A stretch of 64,000 nt of DNA from Pomacea canaliculata. Its lineage: Eukaryota > Mollusca > Gastropoda > Architaenioglossa > Ampullariidae. The stretch is taken from the NCBI RefSeq assembly GCF_003073045.1, contig NC_037597.1:1133501-1197500 (forward strand), written 5' to 3'. Position numbers and translations under genes: made by a program. This document shows, piece by piece, positions 46,001 to 56,950 of the stretch. A model generated the notes under the pieces. The model worked only from the letters and a program-made list of their open reading frames with translations, searched no databases and was not told the DNA's origin. Within the stretch, counting starts at the first letter, position 1. Each line of letters opens with the position of its first letter.

Positions 46001-49000
46001 TGGTTTGTGCTTGAGTCACTCATGCGACTGTGCGTAACGTGTGACGTGTGTGCAGGACATCCCCGAGTCGTACGAGCACTCGCTGGCATACCACGCCATG
46101 GTGGCGCTGGACGGCTCACTGTACGTCGTCGGTGGCTACACGGCCGTCCGCTACCTCAGGTGAGCCAGCCAGGTGTGCCTCGCTGTCTGCCTGTCATGTT
46201 TTCTATAGACTGACTGGCTTAGATGCCGTGGTAGATGTCGACTGCTTGATCAGCCGCGTGATCGCCTCTAGGGTGACTTTTGAGACTGGCATCGGCAAAG
46301 CCAGATTTCAAGACAGATCGCTTTGTAACCTTCTCTTCTTTCTTCATCACGGAAATTTCCAAAACTGAAAATAGCAGACGTTTGCCACACATTATAACAC
46401 AGTGACACGACATTGTCCACTAGAGCACTGGAAGCACAGTAGTATGAGGGTTGGTGTCGATGTCTGATAATAGTGACGTGTCGGACAATCGCTGATGGGA
46501 TCCTGGCGACCTATCCTCCCCACAGCCACCACTCGTCACACGCACGCGCTAGGTAACTCAGTGTCATCTCTTCCTTCCTAATATTATTCTCACACAAGGT
46601 CTTATACTTTTATTTCTTTGTTCCTCCCTTCCCGAATAATGTGTTTTTCATCCGTGTCCTCAGCTCTGCGCGGAAGTTCAGCGCAGTTACACGCACGTGG
46701 CACGAGGTCGCTCCAATGCACGTGAGTCGGTGCTACGTGTGTGCCGCGGTCCTGGACGGAAAGATCTACGCGTGCGGCGGCTTCGATGGCGTCAACAGGC
46801 ACAAGTCAGCGGAGAGATACACACCCGCCAACAACCAGTGGAACTTCATTGCTGACATGCTCACTGTCCGCAGTGATGCCGGGGCCTGCGAGCTCAATGG
46901 TAGGGTGAAGCGTGACGTGTCACTGAACTAACTGCTAGAGAGTGATACGTCACTGAGCTGACGGGTACAAACGAGTGACATGTGACTAAGGTGAATTGTA
47001 CGTAAAAGGTCGCCTGTGGTTGACCCCATTAGTAGTGCACGCCGTTATTGACTGAAACAAAGGACCACTAGAGCGTGACATGCAATAAACGGTAGAACTG
47101 CTGGGTGTGACGCACGAGACTAAGTCAGTTGTTGTTGACATCTTCCTCGGCAAGTGATTGCGGGTTGTCGTTGTGTTTGTGACATTTGCAGGCAAGATTT
47201 TTGTGGCTGGAGGCTTCTCTGGTCTGGAGTGCCTCAGCTCTGCCGAAATGTACGACCCTTGCACTGATCAGTGGACCGCCATAGAGCCTATGAACTTCCG
47301 CCGAAGTGGAGTGACCGTTGTCAGCTTCATCAATTCTCTCTTTGCGATCGGAGGCTTCAATGGCATCCACCGCCTGGACCAGGGTAAGCGGGAAGCTGAT
47401 GGGGAAGAAAGTGGGAACAGGGGAAACTACAAACCGTTGGTGCTGTACTTGATGCATGGAGCGAGAAATAGGTGCAAGCAATCATCAACCAACTCTTCGC
47501 TCTTTCACCAGACTTTGCAGTAGAGTACAAGTAGACGATGATTTTGCTCGACAAAGATTCGATCGAGCTGAAATGGCAATAGAGTGCGAGAATAAAGTCA
47601 TAACATTTGACTTGTGAGGTGTCGAAAAATGTACTCTCCAGTAACAGTAAAGTCAAGGGACTTCTTTTACCTTACATGTCCTCCAACCATAGACACACGG
47701 TTGTTGCAGACATAGACAGTTTAGTAGCAGGTATAGACACAAGTTATATAAACAGTTCCCTGTTGCTTTGTTTCCTTGTCCAGTGGAGCGATACTACCCT
47801 GAGCAGCGGGCGTGGATACAGGTGGGGCCCATGAGAAAAGGTCGCAGCAATTTCGCAGCTGCCGTCATGGACCAGCGCATCTTCGCCATTGGCGGCTACG
47901 ACGGTGAGTGGCTTGCCTCCCCTTGTTGACCCTGTCCGCTCACAAACACTTTGTTGTCTCTTCTTGTCGACGTGCTTCCTTATTACTTTGTACTTAATCA
48001 ATCACGGTAATATTGCTTTGGTGTACACCATCTTCATCGTCTTCAACATCATAAGAGTGTCCATTGCACGATACGTCAGTTACTTTTGTCCATTTTATTT
48101 GTCCCAGCAGTGAATAGTTGCATCACAACTCGGTCACCTGTCTGCAGATGAGGAAGATCTTTTGATTTTTGTCAAAGTTCTTCTGTTTCTTTTGACTGGC
48201 ACAAGGCGTTAATATGTCCGCTTCTAGACTAATGTTTGACTTCAGCAGGTTCTTAGAAGTAGGCAGCAAGGTTCTTGTTCTTCTATTGAAGACATCTTGT
48301 GACGGGCTGGTGTGGGTGGTCTGACTAGGAGTATTTCTGTAGTTTAGTAGGGCCAATGATCGATCGCCATCTTTGCTTTTCTTCACCAGGGATTTTTGCA
48401 GCTGTACAGCTAATTCAGCCTTTCAGTATACTTACCCGGAAATTGCATGCTATTGTAGATACAAAGACCATCATGACCCAACGTGTTCAGAAGTAACGCC
48501 GTCCTGTGGGCCTCCGTTTCATCGTTCAGTCTGGAGATGATGGAATAGTTTTTCCACATTTGTTGGAACAGCTTGCCACACAGAAGCACCTGTCTGTACG
48601 TCCACAAGGGCAGATGAATTCTAGCACTGTAACTGTTATGCTGTGTCGAATTAGTATCTTGATCCATGTTAAAAGGAAAATAATTCACTTCAGCTGTACT
48701 TTAGAATGTCCGTAGGATCGTCAGCAGAGAACAGTTTCAACCCAAATATCTCGAAAGAAACAGTCTCATCCCGCTTTCAGAGCTAGAAGGAGAGTTCCGC
48801 ATAACGCCTAAAGTATGTTGGGTAAACCAAGATATAAGTACCAACATGTACAATAGACGATTAGTATAGACCTCGGAGCGTTCAAATGTTTGAAGTAGTG
48901 GATTACAGTTCGCATAGCTGTTTATCCCTAATCACTGCAGGAGATGAAACGAGGAACGACACAGATCCGTTACACAAGGCAGTGGCTCTTCGGAATAATC

Positions 49001-49794
49001 ATTAAAAAGATGGACTCACCGCTGCCACCATGTTTCGTTGTTATTAGTTTGTAAGCAATCACTCAAGGCAATACAGCTAGACTCTGATATGTAACTGAGC
49101 GGCAATCTTTATTCAGAGAGAAGAGAGAGGAGACAGAACACTAGAGGCAACTAACATAATGTACTAACACTTCCTAAAATATAACCAACCCCACAAAACA
49201 TAGATTGCAAAACATATCATCACTGGCACTGTTACTTGTAGCCAATACATCTGATGTTGTCCACTAAGGGACCGTAGAATGTATAGATGTTGATAGGTGA
49301 CCATAAACACACATGACTGTTGACATCCATGGTTATAATTACCCTTCCTGACCAGCACTTTACCAGGTGTGTATCGCTGCTACTGCATGTCCTTTGTGTT
49401 TATGCTTGGGAGGGTTTGTTGTCGTAATTTATTGTTATTATTATTTTAGTTTGCTTTGTGCTGTTGTTGTTTCTTTATGAATGTGCTTGGGTTCGGGATA
49501 TATATTTGGGAGGGGAATTGCCTAAACCATGTAGTTAGGCACTGCTGCATGTCACATCGTTAGATGTTGCTGTACTGTTCACTTCCTGGGTGTGCACTAG
49601 GTCTGGGTACCACAGCCCACGTTGAGTGGTACAACTGTGCAACTGACTCTTGGCTGGAGACGGCGCCTCTCCGGGTGGGGCGAAGCGCCGCCAGTGCTTG
49701 CACTCTAACCGCCCTCAGTAATTCGCGGCACTACACGTTTTATGGCAAGGAGGACAAGGCCGGGGTCTCCGCAGTGGACAGCGGCGACAGTTAG
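43019..49794 (+). CDS. KLHL10-like BTB-BACK-Kelch protein, 10 coding exons
   Basis: Predicted substrate adaptor of a Cullin-3 ubiquitin ligase; vertebrate and fly KLHL10 act in sperm development. Exons: 43019-43223, 43770-43980, 44259-44412, 44736-44904, 45476-45660, 46056-46159, 46664-46899, 47192-47383, 47784-47903 and 49601-49794. All are GT-AG and close in frame as 589 aa (human KLHL10 608). BTB is about residues 10-115 (GLFCDVEIVL, HRNILASCSRYFRSLFTS, MEAILQYAY), BACK about 120-245, and six Kelch repeats about 276-570 (VLFVLGGWS, YVVGGY, WHEVAPMHVSRCYV, IYACGGFDG, IFVAGGFSG, FAIGGFNG, FAIGGYDG). The WH.VAPMH..RCYV stretch is very close to KLHL10. Start: the only in-frame ATG before the BTB fold, in context ttgggATGg. 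Intron 9 (1.7 kb) holds a Gypsy-like fossil. Confidence 0.9.
48123..49360 (-). mobile_element. Broken Ty3/Gypsy-like LTR retrotransposon fossil
   Basis: On the minus strand, in intron 9 of the KLHL10-like gene. Parts in order: an LTR-like segment (about 49360 to 49036, with AATAAA), a TGGTGGCAGCGG primer-binding-site-like sequence directly after it (about 49035-49024), a gag-like piece (about 48690-48410) and an integrase C-terminal-like piece (about 48386-48123). It is clearly broken and incomplete; the outer ends are approximate. Age cannot be given without a second LTR, but it looks old. Confidence 0.7.
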
Positions 49795-49837
49795 ACCGGC
49801 GGCCGGCGTATTTATTATTCCCAAAGAAAAGTATCTC

Positions 49838-50140
49838 GGGACCTTACCTGAGCCTTCTGATTGACCACCTGGCTCACGTGACTTAATCTCGTATCCAGAT
49901 CATGTTGATGAACGTCTGCTGCGCTTCAATAAAGGTGAAATTGTACATTCGCCGGGGTGTAGCTTTGTATGAAACACAGAGTAATTAACTTTAAGGAAGA
50001 CGGCAATATTCGTGCGGTGTAGATTGTTGTACTTAACGATAACCATCGATGTTTTAATGTCAAGCGATTGTGTCAAGCTATTAGTGTCCACTTCGGCAAT
50101 ATTCACATACGGATACACAAAGCCATTGTTGGATCGTAGT
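49838..50140 (+). repeat. Interspersed repeat with LTR-like features, copy 2
   Basis: Collinear partner of 40933-41325 (gggaccttacctgagccttc ... cggatacacaaagccattg). It lies just behind the KLHL10-like stop codon, so its AATAAA site (about 49928) could serve as that gene's poly(A) signal. This last point is inference. Confidence 0.65.
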
Positions 50141-50789
50141 TGTTTCTTAATATTTTTTCTTTTGAACATTTAAATTTTGGACATTGAATACAGAAATACA
50201 AAGAGCTTTACCCCACTACAGAAAGTTGGAGTTTGTTGTCAATATAAGAACGGGGAAAACAACCCTAGCTGTAGCAGCACGGGAAACCTAAAGACCAAAG
50301 GTTCCATAGATGTTCCCTCGATAGCCTCGTGCGGACGACGGGCTCACAGGTGTGCGGTCAGCAAGCCCACTGCTGCGATGTTATACGCGTATAGCCACAG
50401 AGCACCGCCATTCTTGAGGCCGGAGGCAGACAGTCGGCCATGTTGTGTATATGACGTCATGTGGACAGCTTTCAACCAATGGAAGACCAGCGGAAACGGT
50501 GATTGAACCGCCATTTTGATATTTCTGTTTATCTTGGTTTGACCTTTTCCGTTCCTGCAACAGGACAATTCTGCGATCTACGCTTCACTAATAGTACGTA
50601 TATTCAGTAATTTTATAAAGATATCGTACTTTTAGTCTTTCTATCAATTGAATTTCCTAAAGAATATCATTCTAAGAGAAGGAAAAAGGCACAACCTTGA
50701 CATAGGTGGTCACGTGACGGTCTATGCTATTTTGTCAAAGAGGAGAGCGGGTATGGTCCATTTTTGAAAGGGGTGAGCGGTAGGGCTTG
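50141..50789. other. Spacer without recognised gene
   Basis: Short frames on both strands without domains. No known repeat recognised. Confidence 0.4.
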
Positions 50790-50890
50790 GCGTGGTCTAG
50801 TGAGGGCTTAGGGTTGGGGCTAAGTTTAGGGTTAAGGTTAAGGGTTAGCGTTTAGGGTTGGCGTTAGGGTTGGGGTTCGGTTTAGCGTTA
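50790..50890. repeat. Degenerate telomere-like (TTAGGG) tract
   Basis: Recurring (t)tagggtt units: gtttagggttaaggttaagg, gtttagggttggcgttaggg and further variants over about 90 bp. TTAGGG is the telomeric repeat of molluscs and vertebrates; here it is interstitial and diverged. Confidence 0.75.
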
Positions 50891-50898
50891 GTATAGGG

Positions 50899-51086
50899 CA
50901 GGGGTGGGCAATTAATTTTCCCAAAGGGCCGCATGAGAAATTGGAATGGTTTTAGAGGACCAGACTAATATAGATAACTCAGTTTTACCCGATACTGAAT
51001 GTATACATGTAGTATATATACTGGTGGGCGGGCCAGCGGGCTGGCCGGTCAGAGACAGGAGGCGGGCCGGCCTTTGCCCAGGTCTG
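50899..51086. mobile_element. hAT-type MITE with 8-bp target duplication (one mismatch)
   Basis: 188 bp, starting CAGGGGTGGGCAATTAATTT. The right end read inverted is CAGACCTGGGCAAAGGCCGG, and the left end carries CAAAGGGCCG just inside, so the termini match over about 20 bp. Flanks are GTATAGGG (50891-50898) and GTATTGGG (51087-51094). Confidence 0.82.
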
Positions 51087-51979
51087 GTATTGGGAATGAA
51101 CCACGTGATAGGGTCATTTAAGTTTGTTTGCCATTTTTATGGCCATCGTGCACCAACTATTAAGTGGATTGGAATCGAATGTGCTTGATCACGTGTGTGT
51201 ACAAAACACAAAAAAACCCACACAAAATAAAGTCCCTTGATTTATTTTAAATATCAAGCACCATTTTTATAAGAATCTTCTTTACAAACATAGCTGAGCA
51301 AAAAAAAAACAAAAAAAACCAACTAAACATTTTTCTGCTATTTATATATATTTATGACATTAAAGTCAAATTTACCATTGTCAATACAGGTTTTAATGAA
51401 ACGTATTAGTGCTATTTTGTTAATTTATGGTGGAAATGTGAAAGTGCTGTTCTGTTACAGATGGGGACTGCAATTACAGCTTTCTTTGTTATTCTTGGGT
51501 AGATAAACTAACATATCTAGGAGTCAAATAGCTTCTCCTTGCTCACTTTACATGGAGGCCTTTTCCCCAGCTGAGCACATAACCACCTTGCTGCTCTTTG
51601 TTTCCTGTGTCAGGATGGTTTTCAGAAACAAAACAGCTCTTTGCCAGCCATCCAACTGAGCAGTTGCATGAGGCACTGGACTTCCTCCCCACAGACCGTG
51701 TTGTTCTGAAACAGCATGTCGTTAATTGTACTTTCCAAGTACTTCTTGCTCACCTCAGTCATTCTTTTAGGTGGACAGAGTTAAATAAAAATAAAGACCG
51801 GCTTCAAATACAATTTCTATGACAGCACTATCTTTTGGAAACACTGATAAAATTGTAGCTTTTAAAGAGATGTGATAAACAATTTTATATTTGCTATTTA
51901 CTCATTAAATAGCAAATAATTTGAATTATTCTTTTTAATTCCATTTAGTGTTTAAAGTGTTTTACATCAAAAGCAAGTG
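51087..51979 (-). other. Spacer; probable 3'UTR end of the thioesterase gene
   Basis: A minus-strand AATAAA (TTTATT at about 51239-51244) could end the transcript of the gene at 52179. 51540-51830 contains short frames only. Confidence 0.35.
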
Positions 51980-52192
51980 GATTCTTTTAGTGGGAAAGTG
52001 CTTCATCCCAAAGGTAATTTCACATTATGAGGGGATGAGCAGGAAGCTGGAGTATCTGCACAAACTCCTCAATTAGTGAACCTGCTAACAGGTGTCACCT
52101 ACAGAGAGAGTCCCGAGACAAGATCTAAACCCTGGTCTCCCTCTGCACTGTTGACAAAGGTGTATTTTAACCACTGTGCTACTGGGTGCCCC
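51980..52192 (-). mobile_element. tRNA-derived SINE overlapping the thioesterase stop codon
   Basis: On the minus strand it begins GGGGCACCCAGTAGCACAGT GG, with an RNA polymerase III A-box-like TAGCACAGTGG, and about 50 bp later GGGTTTAGATCTT resembles a decayed B box. The left boundary (about 51980) is approximate. The stop codon TAG of the thioesterase gene is part of the A box. Confidence 0.6.
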
Positions 52193-55100
52193 AAATGCTG
52201 AAAAGTTTCATCTGTGAGAGTCTTTTCCGAAAAGTATTCTTTTCTTCAACTCCAATCTGTACATTATACTTATGAAAAAAATCTATTTTGAACCACAAAT
52301 TATCTGCACATTTCTGTGCATCATGAATTAACTCAAGCTTACTCAGTGCAGGGCTAAAGCAATACAGGCAGTGTGGTGTGTAAGGTGGCTCCAGCAGATG
52401 GCCTGCACCAGGGTACACAACTACATTTATCTTGTGTTGTTTGTCTTCAGGGTAGCAGTCCTTGAGATCTAGCAACCACTGACTCCGTGAATGTCCATCA
52501 TCATCACCACACAGACACAGGATGTGGGTCTCGCTCTTCCACACCTATTTAGTATAAGTCACAATCCAGGTAACAATACAGGTAACAATCCTTGGGATGT
52601 GAACAGAATTATGACACACATGCCTCACAAGATATATGCTTATGTAATTTCTTTTATATACACATCTTTATATAATATATATCAACAAAAAACATATTTT
52701 GTTTAAAACATTTTTTTAAGTAATAAGGTTGTTCACAATGGAAGCTCCAAGTACTGATCAATTACAGCTCAAAGAGCAGCCTTCCATGTTTGATAAAATA
52801 ATTAAAGAGTCTAAAATAAGCATGAGCACCAAGTATACAAACCAATATAACAGAGAACTAGATGGGTTGTGGTATTTGGCACCATGGATTTGCGTGTAGT
52901 TCATGACAGAATACATCAAGAATGTTTTACTCACTGGTATGAAATTTTCTCTTGTGTATTCATGTGGACCTATGAAGACATAGCCCATTTCATCAGACTT
53001 AATGGTGTCTGGGCTATACAAGTAAGTAAAACAGAAAGAAAACAAAAGTTTAAAAATCTGTACAATACAGAAATGTTAAGAGACTATCTTTCTCCTTTAT
53101 CTCCCTTGGTTTGCTGCCATATATTACTTATAAAGGAGATTTAATTTTTTAAGCACATAATATTGTACATAGCTGCTTTTTATAAGAAACTGTGTTGCTC
53201 ATATGTAAATGCAAAAGCATGTGAACATGCACGTGTGCCTGAACACAGACACATTTTTTTGTACATCTTCTGACACACACTTACTATTTTTGTTTCATAA
53301 ATAATTTCCCTTGATGCCACAAATCATGCATAGCAAAGGGAGGTCCATTAATATTCACAACAGCTTTTACCTGAAACAAATTTACTCAAAATTACTGCTC
53401 TTACCATAACAAAATTGTTGACTTACCTTAATAGGACATTAAACTATTATATATGATGAAATAAGGTTATTTAGAATTGACTGGCAATAACCGGTCTTTT
53501 CAAAACAAGTTTCATGTCCTTCTAAGAATCCACGGTGTGCATGGCCAATCTATATTTACCTACTGTTATCTTCCTTTATGCCATTTCAACAAATTGGTGA
53601 AGAGATGGAAGCTACATATCAGAGTGACAATAACAAAGATCCATCAATAAAGTGAAAGCAATGTTGTGATCAGTGTCATGTCACCTACAAATTACTAGCA
53701 CTGTTGGTACTTGACCATTTGTGAGAAAGTTATTTATGTACATTTCTAAAATAATAACAAAATAAAGACTTGCAACAATTCAGTTCTGTGTGAGCAGTTA
53801 CATATGTGTATGCCAGCAAACACAGTAAACACATCCCACCTGTGGACACAGGCATGCCATACACAGTGAAAGCATGCCACCGTAGGAAAGTCCAATCACA
53901 CCGATGCCATCAGGGATTACTGCTGGGTGAGAGCTGAACCATCTGGCAGCTTCCTTTTCAATAGCAAGATAGAATGTATAAATAAAATGACAGGTACACC
54001 ACAGATGCCAGTTTCTGACTTGTATCTTCATGCAGTCAGAAAGATGGAACATAGCATCATTTCAGACCAAACACACCCTCTCCATCCCAAATTTCAGCTG
54101 TTGCTCTGTCAGGCGCTACAAAGTGCCACATGCGCAAAAAACTGTGTATCAGAGGTCCTTGATGTCTGCAGCCATCACCATCCTAAATAAAAGGCTCAAG
54201 GATTTGTAGGGCTGCCATACTACCTGGCATCCTCTTTAGGTTTCACATGTATGTGAGAGAAGGTGTAGGTGTGCATGTGTGTTGAATGTCTTGTATGGAT
54301 ATGTCTGGCAATTATGTCTTGTCATGCTCATATTATGTTTGTAATGCTCATATGTTTGCTATGCTTATATTACGTTTTATTAAGCCTATATGATATTTGT
54401 GTATGTTGTTGGGCTTCTAAGCACAAGAAAAATTTCTGTCTTAGACTTCTTCAGACAGTCAATAAAGTTTGATTTGATTTTGATTTAATCTGTGGGTGCA
54501 GCTACCAAACAGTACCAAAAATTCTCCTACTGTTAGTGTTGAAACTAATGTTAGATATTTTATTTTAGAAACATTCAAAGAAAATCCACAAACTCAGTTC
54601 TGCAGAAACTTTCCCAGAATTTGCTGCTGCAATACATAATAATAAGAAAATAATAATGAGCATTTATATGGCGCTTTTCTAAAACTGCTCAGAGCACTTC
54701 AGAAGTACTGGGCCCAAGACAGACCCCTGGGGGACTTCATACCTCATGGAAGACACTGTTCACAGCTTCAGTCCCTCAGATGGGATCAAAACCAGGACAT
54801 AGAAACACCATTAATACCAAAAGTGTGCTTAAGTCAGTGTAAAAGTACAATCTTAAAAAGTACAGATTCAGAGCTAACTATGGGCCTTTCTATAACTGCT
54901 GTACTTTTCAGTATCAGCTGATGTTACTAGTACCTGAAAATATTCCAGTCGAATGCCAGTGATTTCTTCTGGAAGATCTTGATGTTTGAGGTAAGCTAAG
55001 GCCAGTATTGCAAAGCCTCTTGTTGCCAACAACCCAGCTCGCGCATCTCGAAGGCCACCTGCTCCTCCATACATATCAATCACACCCAGAAATGGACCAT

Positions 55101-56274
55101 TGCCTAGAAAGGAATGAAAGTGTATGTTAACAAATGCAGTTCGTCTGTCATATGTGTTATATGAATTTCGTATTTAACTGTGTGTGCTTGACTGATTTTT
55201 AAAGCATTTTATGCCTTCTGTTAAGCAACAAAATAAGTTGTATAAATGTCCATACTTTACATTTACACAAAAAAAGTTATTAGTATTTATTTATCTCTTT
55301 CATTCAAACATATTACATTACTTTAACTTGATACGAGATCTTTCATGCAGTGTTTGCAAAATGTCACACAATATTTGCTGGGCTAGGTGTTGTCAAAAGA
55401 TTAGGTACACACCTGGTGGCAAGAACAGAGCGCCTCTAATATTTCCCTCCTTGATTTCAATCCTCTTTACATCTGGTGCTTTGAATAGACGTGTAATGGT
55501 ACAAGTACACAAAGGTGTAATTGTCTTCATGGCAATGCTGGATTCATCCACCGTAATGTGGCCAGAGAATACAGCCAGGTTTATGAGAATTGGCTCTTGA
55601 GCCTTTCTAATGGCCACACGGATGTCCTTTGGATGACCAGGCAAAGAACCCATACTCCAAAACAGGCCCATGGAATCCACACCTAAATAAATTCAATAAA
55701 TATCACAGATGTGTAACAAAACATTTTTGATTTTAGAAGCTACAAATAATAAGGTTTATTACTCTTCTAGAAATATAAAAACAATAGGGAATGTCTAAGA
55801 ACAACTCCTAATAAACAAAAAAGAACCAACATCACAGATGACTTTTTGGTGAAAAAGTACAAGACCTGTATAAGTTCCACTCAGTGAAGGATGTCTGTCC
55901 AAATCTATCTCTCCATTGGGGTCAGCATAGTATCGCCCATATGACACAAAGAGTGTATCTTTGCCACGCCATTTTTGGTACATCCAAGCTTGCAGTGTAG
56001 CCATGCCATGGCTAGGAAGACCATGGATCCTGATGCTAACTTTCTGGTCAAACATGGAAACACTGGGGCTTACACTTAATGTGCATAAATTGAGACTGGA
56101 AGAGCCATTGGCTGTCGATCTGCATTGCTGTTGTGCTGGACTTGCACCCAAGATTTTTCCAATATTGAGTAGACGGCAGCTAGCTGGAATTAATGATAAG
56201 GTCAAAAGAATGGCATGGCACAGAGAAACTAATACAAGATTATTACAATACAAATTTAAAATACAAAACTTCAT
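52179..56274 (-). CDS. Acyl-CoA thioesterase / BAAT-family alpha/beta hydrolase, 7 exons
   Basis: Type I acyl-CoA thioesterase (ACOT1/2/4 or BAAT-like), which hydrolyses fatty acyl-CoA. Exons in transcript order: 56274-55866, 55682-55413, 55103-54934, 53953-53840, 53370-53285, 53013-52935 and 52544-52179. They close in frame as 497 aa. The N-terminal BAAT beta-sandwich shows LSVSPSVSMFDQKVSIRIHG and the later YADPNGEIDL and GLFWSM. The hydrolase part shows VIDMYGGAGGL, nucleophile Ser306 in GLSYGG (Ser as in thioesterases, not the Cys of BAAT), an acid in CGDDDG (390-392) and His425 in GAGHLLEPPY. The first 60 residues are uncertain: an acceptor-like AG inside exon 1 (at about 56182) allows a different upstream exon with another start. 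The C-terminus is SINE-derived. Mitochondrial or cytosolic location cannot be decided. Confidence 0.88.
54260..54487 (+). mobile_element. LINE/SINE 3' tail with TTTGATTTGA end
   Basis: Ends gtcaataaagtttgatttga ttttgatt, a tail type common to CR1-like non-LTR elements. Only the 3' part is present, in intron 3 of the thioesterase gene, and the left boundary is approximate. Confidence 0.5.
54640..54760 (+). mobile_element. SINE-like fragment with GCGCTTTTCT core
   Basis: aataataatgagcatttata tggcgcttttctaaaactgc matches a (TAA)n plus ATTTATAtgGCGC pattern common in mollusc dispersed repeats and loosely resembles the head of the repeat at 8885. It lies in intron 3 of the thioesterase gene. Confidence 0.5.
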
Positions 56275-56559
56275 TATTAATTCTTTTCAGGATATTGTTT
56301 GAGTGTCAATGTTTACTATCATATAATGCATCAGACATTAGATGATATCTCAAGTATGACATTAAATATAAACATAAAAACAAAAAACCAGACAGACTGG
56401 GCGCTCTGGGAAAGGGAGCTAGCAGTGTGAGAATCTTAAATTTCCCTTAAAGACCTGTCCTAGCCATGCTTTACTTGTCTTCCTATGCCATTGATTATCA
56501 AGAGCCTCTCACAGCTTATTTCTATCATCTGTAAAATCATGGCAGTCAAAACAACAGAA

Positions 56560-56950
56560 GAAAGTATTCAGCTTATCTTCTTCTTGTTCCTATTCGCCCC
56601 CAGGGGAGCATAGGGCCGCAATTCAGTTATCTGTGTACTCCTTATTCTGTTTTCTGAACTAATTTACCACCCGGTTTACCCTGGTGCCCACTGATAAGCT
56701 TAATCTCCTACCAGACTTTATATTATGTTTTTTAGAATTCTTCTCTACCTGCTTTTTATATTTTCTTTCCCCTCAAGTTCTTTCTGCATTGTCTTTAGTG
56801 CCTCCCTATCCCCGTCCCTGACAGCTTCATAATGCTCTTTGTTACCCAGGGTTTGTTGTTGGAATAAATTTTGATCACGGACCTGTATAGAATACATTCA
56901 TGTTCTGATGGTTTTCTTTATCGTAACCGCGTCTTCACAAAATTGATATA
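56560..56950 (-). mobile_element. LINE reverse-transcriptase fragment
   Basis: On the minus strand, near 56880-56840, the frame reads IKIYSNNKPWVTKSI, which matches the YPN.KPW.TK motif upstream of the reverse-transcriptase core in CR1/Rex1/L2-like LINEs. Lysine-rich, broken frames follow. A short, old fragment. Confidence 0.6.

Noticed and set aside
50790-50890. True chromosome end
   Set aside because: Repeats are degenerate and interstitial, with genes on both sides.
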